In this document: piece by piece, positions 1-6,221 of the stretch
Numbering within the stretch: position 1 is the stretch's first letter
How the letters are laid out: each line of letters opens with the position of its first letter
DNA from: an uncultured Bacilli bacterium
Lineage (GTDB): Bacteria > Bacillota_I > Bacilli_A > RF39 > UBA660
DNA length: 11,316 bases
Reading direction: 5' to 3'
Assembly (NCBI GenBank): GCA_947630935.1
Contig: CANRJL010000024.1
Span: forward strand, 1-11,316
The notes under the pieces: model-generated
Seen by the model: only the letters and a program-made list of their open reading frames with translations
Database searches by the model: none
What the model was told of the DNA's origin: nothing
Made by a program: the position numbers and the translations under genes

Positions 1-355
1 TATAACTAATTGGGATTTCCAGTACAATATTTTCCCATAAAACCCCAATAATATCAAGTGTATTTTGCAAATTTGCGATGAATTTTCCTAAAATTTCATT
101 TTCTTCACTAATTTTTTCATTAAGATTAATCGTAAATGGATAATTAACTTCTTCCCAACTAATCGCGTCATGTAAAACCATGCTACCTTTAGCAGTCAAA
201 TCTAAATAATAATCTTGACTACTATCTTTAAAAATAGTAAGAGTTACATCTATTGCCGGAATATCGATAATTTCCGTATTTTCATAATATGTCTGAGGAA
301 TTATTATTTTATCTTGTTTATTTATTTTTTGAATAGGAAGTTTCGTATAGTCCAT
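1..355 (-). CDS. yceD: YceD/DUF177 family protein, partial (C-terminus beyond left edge)
   Basis: The minus-strand frame opens at ATG 355-353 and stays open for 118 codons to the window edge, so the C-terminal part is missing. It starts MDYTKLPIQKINK. Around residues 56-70 it has the DUF177 pattern G-S-M-V-L-H-D-A-I-S-W-E-E-V, and near residue 105 the block LWENIVLEIP, both typical of YceD/YlbN. A Shine-Dalgarno stretch (GAAAGAGTG) precedes the ATG. In many bacteria yceD sits directly upstream of rpmF (ribosomal protein L32); that gene would lie to the left of this window on the same strand. The biochemical role is poorly defined; family members are linked to rRNA processing or ribosome biogenesis. 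The divergent partner tmcAL matches the ylbM/ylbN arrangement of Bacillus, which supports the call. Confidence 0.88.
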   Translation of the reverse strand, partial: MDYTKLPIQKINKQDKIIIPQTYYENTEIIDIPAIDVTLTIFKDSSQDYYLDLTAKGSMVLHDAISWEEVNYPFTINLNEKISEENEILGKFIANLQNTLDIIGVLWENIVLEIPISY

Positions 356-375
356 CTAAATCACTCTTTCTAACT

Positions 376-387
376 GTATTATAATAC
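376..387. promoter_or_regulatory. Shared palindromic -10 region for divergent yceD and tmcAL
   Basis: The 12-base sequence gtattataatac is a perfect palindrome, so TATAAT reads on the plus strand at 380-385 and on the minus strand at 383-378. On the minus strand a TTGTAT lies 17 bases upstream as a possible -35. On the plus strand no good -35 is seen. The predicted plus-strand start near 392 leaves a leader containing the tmcAL Shine-Dalgarno site. Symmetric -10 elements that fire in both directions are a known class of bidirectional promoter; use here is inferred. Confidence 0.5.
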
Positions 388-438
388 AAATTGTTAAAAG
401 ATACAAATCATGATAAAATGAAAAACGAGGTGAAACAT

Positions 439-1575
439 ATGATAAAAATAGGAATTATCGGAGAATACAACCCTTTTCATAATGGGCATATATATCATAT
501 TAAAAAAATAAAAGAAAAATATCCTGATTCCCTTCTTATTTTATGTTTAAATGGTCTGTTTTTAGAACGAGGTGAAATAAGTCTTCTAACTAAAGAAGAT
601 AAAACAAAAATTGCCTTAAATTATCAAATTGATTTAGTTGTTGAATTACCAACTTTATTTGGTTGTCAATCAGCTGATACCTTTGCTCAAAAAAGCATTG
701 AATTACTAAATAACTTAAAAGTAGATAAAATTATTTTTGGCAGTGAAACTAATAATTTAGAATACTTAATGAGTTTAGCTCAAAAAGAAACCGAAATTAC
801 AAAGGAAAAATTTACTAAAGAATTAAAAAAAGGCAACAGCTATCTCAAAAGTATAATGCATTTTCTTAACGAAAAAACCATTCCAGCTAATGATTTATTA
901 GGTATTTCCTATTGTAAAGCAGTTTTAAAAAATCATTATTCTTTAGAATTAGAAACTATTTTAAGAACAAACTCTTTTCATGATAAAAATTCTAAAGAAA
1001 AAATTATAAGTGCGGAAAATATTCGGCAAAAAATTAAAAATAACGAAGATTATTCTTATGCCCTACCTGAAATTTCCCAAAAGAGTATTCAAAAAATTAA
1101 TGAACAATTATACTTCCAAATAATTAAAAGTAAAATTTTAACAGATACTGATTTAACAAATTATTTAGATGTTAAAGAAGGAATTGAAAACAAATTAAAA
1201 AAAGAAATTAAAGAATCTTCTAACATTGAAGAATTTATTAATAAAATAACAAGTAAAAGATATCCCCGAAATTACATTCAAAGAATGCTTATTCATATCT
1301 TTCTTGGAATTACCAAAAAACATGCTAATATCCCATTAGACTATTTAAAAATTTTAGGTTTTAACGAAAATGGCCAAAAATATTTAAATAGTATTAAAAA
1401 AAATATGTCCTTACCAACTAAACCACCCCAAAAAAGTATTATCTTTGAATATGAACAAAAAGCCACTATTTTATATGACTTATTAATTAACAAAAATACA
1501 TATTCTAAAGAAAAGTTAAATAAACCACTTTATATAAAAACAGCGCCTTGTTTAAATGAATCTAACCAAAAATAA
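439..1575 (+). CDS. tmcAL: tRNA(Met) cytidine acetate ligase TmcAL (YlbM family)
   Basis: 378 residues. TmcAL uses ATP and acetate to make N4-acetylcytidine at the wobble position C34 of elongator tRNA(Met), in the cytoplasm. The N-terminus reads MIKIGIIGEYNPFHNGH, with the nucleotidyltransferase HxGH signature at H14-N-G-H17. It is followed by the family blocks NGLFLERGEIS (residues 38-48), IDLVVELPTLFGCQSAD (64-80) and VDKIIFGSE (95-103). The C-terminal helical part contains RYPRNYIQRMLIHIFLG, also typical of the family. The length is slightly below the 400-odd residues of Bacillus YlbM. The ATG at 439 is chosen because GAGGTG lies seven bases upstream; an upstream TTG at 391 and ATG at 418 lack such a site, and the TTG falls at or before the likely transcript start. 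The last 46 bases overlap the 3' end of the convergent sirA-like gene. Confidence 0.93.
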   Translation: MIKIGIIGEYNPFHNGHIYHIKKIKEKYPDSLLILCLNGLFLERGEISLLTKEDKTKIALNYQIDLVVELPTLFGCQSADTFAQKSIELLNNLKVDKIIFGSETNNLEYLMSLAQKETEITKEKFTKELKKGNSYLKSIMHFLNEKTIPANDLLGISYCKAVLKNHYSLELETILRTNSFHDKNSKEKIISAENIRQKIKNNEDYSYALPEISQKSIQKINEQLYFQIIKSKILTDTDLTNYLDVKEGIENKLKKEIKESSNIEEFINKITSKRYPRNYIQRMLIHIFLGITKKHANIPLDYLKILGFNENGQKYLNSIKKNMSLPTKPPQKSIIFEYEQKATILYDLLINKNTYSKEKLNKPLYIKTAPCLNESNQK

Positions 1576-1961
1576 TCTTTTTCTTCAAAATCACATACAA
1601 AAAAGGACGAAGATTTCTGTAGAACAAATAAAAAGCTTGGTTTAATAACATTAGTATCTAATTTTAAATAACTTTTATGCAAAGTTAAAATAGTATTTTC
1701 ATTCCGATAAACATCATGCATACTATGAATATTTTTATATTTCATATAAAAATAATTATTTTTAAAATGACTAAAAAGAGCAAAATCTAACTCTTTAATA
1801 GCAATAGGAACAATTAATTGTTTTATCATTTTATTACCTAAATAAATATCATCTTCATTACGATAATAAATCATTTCTAAAGTATGATATAATTCATAAG
1901 GATTTTTTTTCCATATTTTTTCACAAGAAGAAGTAATTTTAAAAATATAAAAATGACGCAT
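1530..1961 (-). CDS. sirA: SirA-like protein (sporulation inhibitor of replication family)
   Basis: 143 residues. Bacillus subtilis SirA (YneE) binds domain I of DnaA and blocks replication initiation when cells enter sporulation. This protein shows the SirA outline as I know it: a start of the R-H-F/Y-Y type (MRHFYIFKI), a Y-E-L-Y helix near residue 23, and a C-terminal block, FVLQKSSSFFVCDFEEKDYF, ending in WLDSFKQ, that parallels the Bacillus block with V-L-K-K, D-F and G-W-L-N. Position is the second line of evidence: it follows tkt, which follows the lexA region, as in Bacillus. The start ATG (1961-1959) has GGTGAT as Shine-Dalgarno, and both lie in a hairpin (see 1955-2000). It probably shares the tkt transcript, as I see no clear promoter of its own. 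Similarity is modest, so DnaA as target is inference. Confidence 0.66.
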   Translation of the reverse strand: MRHFYIFKITSSCEKIWKKNPYELYHTLEMIYYRNEDDIYLGNKMIKQLIVPIAIKELDFALFSHFKNNYFYMKYKNIHSMHDVYRNENTILTLHKSYLKLDTNVIKPSFLFVLQKSSSFFVCDFEEKDYFWLDSFKQGAVFI

Positions 1962-2000
1962 ATTCTATCACCAAATCTATAATAATCTAGAATATGCGTC
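1955..2000. terminator. 13-bp perfect inverted repeat at the sirA start; terminator with T6 on + strand
   Basis: Arms gacgcatattcta (1955-1967) and tagaatatgcgtc (1988-2000) pair perfectly around a 20-base loop. On the plus strand the stem is followed directly by TTTTTT (2001-2006), the form of an intrinsic terminator for transcription arriving from tmcAL. On the minus strand the same repeat sits between the tkt stop and sirA: the sirA ATG lies inside the 3' arm, its Shine-Dalgarno site at the end of the loop, and a U-rich run (ATTTTTATATTTTT) follows. It could therefore also attenuate or mask sirA. Confidence 0.72.
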
Positions 2001-2019
2001 TTTTTTGTCGAAAAAAATT

Positions 2020-3993
2020 TTATAATAAAGATTCAACTTTTAATTTTAAACTTTCATAATCATAGTCCATTTTTTGAAGAACTTCTATTGGTATTCCACT
2101 ATAAGCAAAATCATTTATTCCTAAAATATAATCACTATTAGTAACAAATTGATTCCATACAAAACTATTACCAGCTTCAATAGCTATTGTTTTAACATTT
2201 GGGGGAATTATTGCTTGGCGATAATCTTCACCCATACTTAAAAATAATTCTACACTTGGTACTGAAACAACTCGTAAATCACGACCAGTACTAGCTAAAT
2301 CATAAGCTATCTGCATAGCACTTACTACTTCACTTCCCGTAGCAATAATTATTCCATCTAACCTTTTTACTTCTTTTTTAATAATATAAGCTCCTTTAGC
2401 AACTTCTTTACTATTTGAACCAGGAAGCTTAGGAATACTGTTCTTTGAAAGAATCAATGCTGATGGTTTACTATTCTTTAAAATTGCTTCCCAACATCCC
2501 ATTACTTCATTTATATCAGCTGGACGATAAACACATAAATTAGGAACAGACCGCAAAGCATTTAATTGCTCACAAGGTATCCGTGCTGGGCCATCTAAAC
2601 TATCATAAAGCGAATCATGCGTAAATATATAAGTAACAGGTAAATTCATAAAAGCACTCATGCGTATTCCATTACTACATTCCCCATAATAACATAACTT
2701 AGTACTTCCAAAAACTCTTAACCCACTTAAAGCCATCCCATTTAAAATATTGGCCATTAAACGTTCATGCACTCCAAAGCGAATATTTTTCACTAAAGTA
2801 TTTTTCGGAGTTTGAAAATCAACTTCTCCTAGAATAGTTTGACTAGCCAAAGCTAAACCAGCCGAACCACCTAAGAAAAATGGTGTTTTTGCCGCAAATA
2901 AATTCATAATTTTGGAATTAGTTTCCAATAAAGTCTCACGATACCCATCATTAATCTTATAATTAGAACTTTCAAAATAAATATCAGTATGTCCCGTTTC
3001 TAATAAATTAAAAATTTGACTTAAACCCGTACTCATTCTTCCTTTTAATTTATTATATTGCTCAAGCCATTTAGCAAATTTCTTTTCAGTTCGTTCAGCA
3101 ATTTGATTTTGAACATAAATCTGACTATCTTTAGAAACTTCAAAAGGTGGTAAAAAAGAATTTAACTTTTTTCTAATATTTTCTGTATCATCAAAAGATA
3201 AAGGACCAGAATGCAAAATGTTTTCCCCGGCATTAAAAGAATCTGCTCCATACTTATTTACAAAAATAATAAGCGCTGGTTTGCCACAATCTTTAGCTTT
3301 CATTAAAGTATGAGCAATTTCTCTTAAATTTCCCATATCCTTTAGTATTTCAACATACATCCCAATTGCTTCATATTTTTTCTTTAAAGTTTCTGGAGTA
3401 AAACCATCTAATGCCCCATCAGCTACCACATGATTATAATCATACAAAAATACCAAATGCTCTAATTTTTGCAAAATAGCAAATTCAAAAGCTTCCATCG
3501 CCGAACCACTAAAAATATCAGCATCAGAACAAAAGCAAAAAACATTATATGTTAAGACATTTGCTCTATTTTCATCAATTTTAATTAAAGAAGATAAATA
3601 CCGTTTAGCCATAATCATTCCAACTGCAAGGCCAACACCATCACCAGCAAAACCAGTAGAAGCATCAACCCCTGGTGTCATATTAAATTCAGGAAGTCCA
3701 GGAGTTAAACTACCACATCGTTTAAAATTCATTAAATCTTCTTTTTTTATATTATAACCTGCCATATGTAACATAGCATAGTATAAAGAAACAATATGAG
3801 AAGAAGAAAGTATAACTCGGTCTCTATTAAAAAAAGCTGGATTATTAGGATAGACATTCAAAACCTTAGAAAATAATACATACATAACTGATGCCATATC
3901 CATCGCAATTCCTGGTGAGCCACTTTTCGCGCGATTAATCATATCAATAGCCAAAATTTTTAATTCATTTATTGCCCGTACATCACTATTCAT
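2020..3993 (-). CDS. tkt: Transketolase homologue with substituted active-site residues
   Basis: 657 residues, the full length of bacterial transketolase, with the N-terminal thiamine-diphosphate domain, the central pyrimidine-binding domain (from about residue 350) and the C-terminal domain (from about 530, with ATGSEV at 551-556). Transketolase moves two-carbon units between sugar phosphates in the pentose phosphate pathway. Retained compared with E. coli TktA: H66, the metal-ligand Asp and Asn (D157, N187), H261, R352, the cofactor-activating Glu (E410), THDS (458-461) and D467. Replaced: H26 to S26 (SGSPG), H100 to L100 (TPGLPE), the GDG motif to SDA (156-158), the His of DGPTH to Arg471, and the phosphate-binding Arg to K517. 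ATG at 3993 is preceded by AAAGGGTGTG. It lies between the SOS miniprotein gene and sirA, as tkt does in Bacillus. It could be an enzyme with altered substrate choice or a non-catalytic relative; family membership itself is not in doubt. Confidence 0.85.
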   Translation of the reverse strand: MNSDVRAINELKILAIDMINRAKSGSPGIAMDMASVMYVLFSKVLNVYPNNPAFFNRDRVILSSSHIVSLYYAMLHMAGYNIKKEDLMNFKRCGSLTPGLPEFNMTPGVDASTGFAGDGVGLAVGMIMAKRYLSSLIKIDENRANVLTYNVFCFCSDADIFSGSAMEAFEFAILQKLEHLVFLYDYNHVVADGALDGFTPETLKKKYEAIGMYVEILKDMGNLREIAHTLMKAKDCGKPALIIFVNKYGADSFNAGENILHSGPLSFDDTENIRKKLNSFLPPFEVSKDSQIYVQNQIAERTEKKFAKWLEQYNKLKGRMSTGLSQIFNLLETGHTDIYFESSNYKINDGYRETLLETNSKIMNLFAAKTPFFLGGSAGLALASQTILGEVDFQTPKNTLVKNIRFGVHERLMANILNGMALSGLRVFGSTKLCYYGECSNGIRMSAFMNLPVTYIFTHDSLYDSLDGPARIPCEQLNALRSVPNLCVYRPADINEVMGCWEAILKNSKPSALILSKNSIPKLPGSNSKEVAKGAYIIKKEVKRLDGIIIATGSEVVSAMQIAYDLASTGRDLRVVSVPSVELFLSMGEDYRQAIIPPNVKTIAIEAGNSFVWNQFVTNSDYILGINDFAYSGIPIEVLQKMDYDYESLKLKVESLL

Positions 3994-4019
3994 ATTGTCA
4001 CACCCTTTATAATAACCTG

Positions 4020-4053
4020 TAAAAAGTATATCAAAAATATACTTTTTAGTAAA
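4020..4053 (-). promoter_or_regulatory. Predicted tkt promoter overlapped by a 12-bp inverted repeat
   Basis: On the minus strand TTTACT (4053-4048) and TATACT (4030-4025) are 17 bases apart, with TGa directly before the -10. The predicted start near 4018 leaves a short leader holding the tkt Shine-Dalgarno site. The same bases form a perfect inverted repeat, taaaaagtatat (4020-4031) and atatactttttа-type arm (4037-4048), around the loop caaaa. The repeat may be an operator, a weak terminator for the small gene upstream, or a chance product of AT-rich promoter sequence. Confidence 0.5.
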
Positions 4054-4081
4054 TCATTTTTGAACAAATTTGAATATTACC

Positions 4082-4189
4082 TCAATTCATATGTAAAAAA
4101 TTCATTCGATAATGAAACAATAAAACTCCTAATATTATAACAAAATACATTAGAATAATTACACCATATTCTTTTAAAAATTTTTCCAT
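4082..4189 (-). CDS. 35-residue single-pass membrane protein, probable LexA-controlled SOS effector
   Basis: ATG at 4189-4187, TGA at 4084-4082. The protein begins MEKFLKEYG, continues with a hydrophobic stretch from about V10 to F25 (V, I, L, M, F, G only, apart from Y15) and ends HYRMNFLHMN, so it is a single membrane helix with short tails. A textbook Shine-Dalgarno site, AGAGGGG, lies seven bases before the ATG, and a TTGACA/TAAAAT promoter lies just upstream with a LexA box in its spacer. It is divergent from lexA and upstream of tkt, the place of yneA in Bacillus. Known SOS division inhibitors include small one-helix membrane proteins (YneA, SosA, Caulobacter SidA). It has no LysM domain and no sequence match that I recognise, so the role as division inhibitor is inferred from position, regulation and topology only. 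Confidence 0.75.
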   Translation of the reverse strand: MEKFLKEYGVIILMYFVIILGVLLFHYRMNFLHMN

Positions 4190-4213
4190 AAATTATCCCC
4201 TCTTTCTAAATTT

Positions 4214-4242
4214 ATTTTATATCACACATTTGTTCGTGTCAA
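4214..4242 (-). promoter_or_regulatory. Promoter of the 35-residue gene
   Basis: Reading on the minus strand, TTGACA (4242-4237) is followed after 17 bases by TAAAAT (4219-4214); an alternative -10, TATAAA (4221-4216), has TGa in front of it. The 17-base spacer is filled by a LexA-box-like sequence. A start near 4207 gives a short leader with the AGAGGGG ribosome-binding site. Confidence 0.75.
4223..4236. promoter_or_regulatory. LexA box 1 (in spacer of the small-gene promoter)
   Basis: On the minus strand the sequence is CGAACAAATGTGTG, against the Gram-positive LexA (DinR) consensus CGAACRNRYGTTYC: 12 of 14 positions fit, with the left half-site perfect. It shares the nine-base core AACAAATGT with box 2. 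Binding here would block RNA polymerase at the small gene. Confidence 0.7.
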
Positions 4243-4263
4243 TATTTAAAAAAATAAAAATGT

Positions 4264-4277
4264 CAAACAAATGTTTT
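4264..4277. promoter_or_regulatory. LexA box 2 (upstream of lexA -35)
   Basis: On the plus strand CAAACAAATGTTTT fits 12 of 14 positions of CGAACRNRYGTTYC and repeats the core AACAAATGT of box 1. It ends nine bases before the lexA -35, so it can serve autoregulation of lexA. A weaker candidate, AGAACTATTGTATG at 4295-4308, lies inside the lexA promoter spacer. Confidence 0.65.
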
Positions 4278-4286
4278 TCTCATAAT

Positions 4287-4315
4287 TTGACAAAAGAACT
4301 ATTGTATGCTATATT
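4287..4315 (+). promoter_or_regulatory. lexA promoter
   Basis: TTGACA (4287-4292), 17-base spacer, TATATT (4310-4315), with TGc directly before the -10: a near-consensus extended promoter. The predicted start, near 4322, falls just before GGAGAGTG, leaving a leader of about 13 bases. This excludes the GTG at 4320 as start codon of lexA. Confidence 0.85.
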
Positions 4316-4334
4316 GTAAGTGGAGAGTGAAAAG

Positions 4335-4964
4335 ATGAAAAATAAAGGAAAAAAGTTAACCCCTAAACAAGAAGAAGTATTTACATTTATTAAAAAATAT
4401 AGTGCTAAACACGGCTATCCCCCTGCTGTAAGAGAAATATGTAAAGCTTTAGGTTTATCAAGTCCAGCTACTGTTCAAGCTCATATTAATCATTTAAAAG
4501 AAGCTGGAGTAATTAAAAATTCTAGTAATAAATTTCGCACAATAGAAATATTAACCGAAAATGAATATTTAACAAAAAATGATGATGTTATTAAAGTTCC
4601 TTTATTAGGCAAAGTAACAGCTGGAAATCCAATTGAAGCAATAGAAAGACCTGATGAATACTTTGATATCCCCACAGGTTTAGTTCCAACAAACAAAAAT
4701 ATTTTTACCCTTGAAGTAAGTGGCGAATCTATGATAAATAAAGGAATTTTTGATGGCGACTATGTTATTATTGAAAGGCAAAACACTGCTAACAATGGTG
4801 ACATTGTCGTAGCAATGACAGATGAAAATGAAGTAACCTTAAAAACTTTTTATAAAGAAAAAGACCATATTCGCTTACAACCAGAAAATGATACTATGGA
4901 ACCTTTTATTTTTCAAAATGTAACAATTCTTGGAAAAGCCATTGGCTTATTTAGAAGCTTTTAA
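4335..4964 (+). CDS. lexA: LexA, SOS transcriptional repressor
   Basis: 209 residues. LexA represses DNA-damage genes and destroys itself by RecA-stimulated autoproteolysis. The N-terminal winged-helix domain starts LTPKQEEVFTFIKKYS and has the recognition region around S42-H50 (SSPATVQAH). After the linker, the peptidase domain shows the Ala96-Gly97 scissile bond (KVTAGNP), the nucleophile Ser132 (SGESM) and the base Lys170 (VTLKTF), all as required. ATG at 4335 is used: GGAGAGTG lies just upstream and the promoter position rules out the GTG at 4320. It is divergent from the 35-residue gene with two LexA boxes between them, so autoregulation and control of the small gene are likely. A bidirectional terminator follows. 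Confidence 0.96.
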   Translation: MKNKGKKLTPKQEEVFTFIKKYSAKHGYPPAVREICKALGLSSPATVQAHINHLKEAGVIKNSSNKFRTIEILTENEYLTKNDDVIKVPLLGKVTAGNPIEAIERPDEYFDIPTGLVPTNKNIFTLEVSGESMINKGIFDGDYVIIERQNTANNGDIVVAMTDENEVTLKTFYKEKDHIRLQPENDTMEPFIFQNVTILGKAIGLFRSF

Positions 4965-4991
4965 AACAAGTAATATTTTTTCAAAGTATTT

Positions 4992-5023
4992 TAAAAAGTA
5001 GAATGTCAAAATTCTACTTTTTA
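4992..5023. terminator. Bidirectional terminator between lexA and the rhomboid gene
   Basis: Arms taaaaagtagaat (4992-5004) and attctactttttа-like arm (5011-5023) form a 13-bp stem around the loop gtcaaa. The stem starts with an A run and ends with a T run, so it can stop transcription from lexA and, on the other strand, from the rhomboid gene (stop at 5054). Both genes converge here. Confidence 0.78.
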
Positions 5024-5053
5024 TCTGTTCTCAAATAATTTAGTTATACAATT

Positions 5054-6199
5054 TTAGCGAAAAAATACAACATAAAGAAGAAATAGTAAATAAATACTAA
5101 ATGTAATTATCCCATTTAACCTATCTCTTTTAGTACTCTTTCCTTCTACTCCTAAAGCCATAGTCATTAAATAACCACCAATCAAACCACCTATATGAGC
5201 AGCATTGTCTATTCCAGAAACTAAAAAGCCTAAAAACAAATTACAAAAAATAATAGGAATAATTTGATTTTTTAAAACACTGCCCAAATATAATCGATAA
5301 TGATAGCCAAAATAAACAAGACTTCCTAACAACCCAAATATTGCACCAGATGCTCCAACACTAACAATTGTTGGGTTAATTACACAACTTAACAAAGACC
5401 CGGAAATTGCACTAGCTAAATATATAATTAAAAATTTATATTTGCCAATATATGTTTCAACTTGAGTTCCTATCAAGTAAAGAGAATACATATTAATTAA
5501 CAAATGCAAAATACCAGCATGTAAAAATACTCCTGTTATAACTCGCCATAATTCTCCTGCTTTTATTAAAGGTGCATATATTCCCCCAAATTGTAATAAA
5601 TGATAAGCCGATAAATTTGTTCCACTAAGAGTATAAACAATTAAAAAAATTAAAATATTTATCACAATTAAAGCATTAGTAAACACTATTTTCTTTTTCT
5701 TAAAAACTTTTTCATATAACTTATTTTCTTTTTCCGTTTTTTGATTAATATCATTCGTAACATTCATAATCAAATCTATTCCTTTAGTATCAAGCATTAA
5801 TTTATTATTAATATCCGGAAAAGTATCAATTATCGATTTTTTATTAATATCTTGAACATTTTTAACAACTACAGAATTAATATTTTTAAATTCGCGAGTT
5901 TTAATATTATCATTAACATCTAATAATATATTTAAAGCATTTATAGAAAAAGAAACAGTTTTCTTTTTTACTTGGTGCATAACATTTCTTAGCTTTAATA
6001 AGTCATAATCAAATTGTTCTTCATTATGAATATAATTAGCATTTATTCGAATAATTTTATAAGGGCCATCTTGATTTTGCAACCAAACTTCATCTTTTAC
6101 ACCATTAACAATAATTGGAGAATAATTTTGTTCTGTAATAAAATAATGAACTAATCTCATAATCATTTCATCTTTTTTATCCATCATAACTGAAGCCAT
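5054..6199 (-). CDS. Rhomboid-family intramembrane serine protease (YqgP/GluP type)
   Basis: 381 residues. Rhomboids cleave membrane proteins within or near transmembrane helices. The first 165 residues form a soluble domain with the shape and motifs (DEVWL near residue 36) of the YqgP N-terminal domain. A hydrophobic helix follows (171-190), then the rhomboid core: HAGILHLLINM (227-237; H227, H232, N236), catalytic Ser284 in GASGAIFG, and catalytic His335 in DNAAHIGGLIGG, with a last helix at 362-380. Bacillus YqgP has a C-terminal TPR region after the core; this protein ends without it. ATG at 6199 is preceded by GGGGAGGG with five bases between; the TTG at 6214 lies on top of that site and is rejected. 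It is the last gene of the lspA-rluD-rhomboid run, 60 bases after rluD. Confidence 0.92.
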   Translation of the reverse strand: MASVMMDKKDEMIMRLVHYFITEQNYSPIIVNGVKDEVWLQNQDGPYKIIRINANYIHNEEQFDYDLLKLRNVMHQVKKKTVSFSINALNILLDVNDNIKTREFKNINSVVVKNVQDINKKSIIDTFPDINNKLMLDTKGIDLIMNVTNDINQKTEKENKLYEKVFKKKKIVFTNALIVINILIFLIVYTLSGTNLSAYHLLQFGGIYAPLIKAGELWRVITGVFLHAGILHLLINMYSLYLIGTQVETYIGKYKFLIIYLASAISGSLLSCVINPTIVSVGASGAIFGLLGSLVYFGYHYRLYLGSVLKNQIIPIIFCNLFLGFLVSGIDNAAHIGGLIGGYLMTMALGVEGKSTKRDRLNGIITFSIYLLFLLYVVFFR

Positions 6200-6221
6200 A
6201 ACTTCCCTCCCCAAATAATAT

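Noticed and set aside
391..438. N-terminal extension of tmcAL from TTG 391 or ATG 418
   Set aside because: The family starts right at the MIKIGIIGEYNPFH strand; a good Shine-Dalgarno site precedes only ATG 439, and the TTG is at or before the predicted transcript start.
4320..4334. GTG start of lexA five codons upstream
   Set aside because: It lies upstream of the start site implied by the TTGACA/TATATT promoter, and the added codons are the Shine-Dalgarno site itself.
4490..4696. Open frame of 68 codons on the minus strand
   Set aside because: It lies wholly inside lexA, lacks a ribosome-binding site and has no recognisable content.
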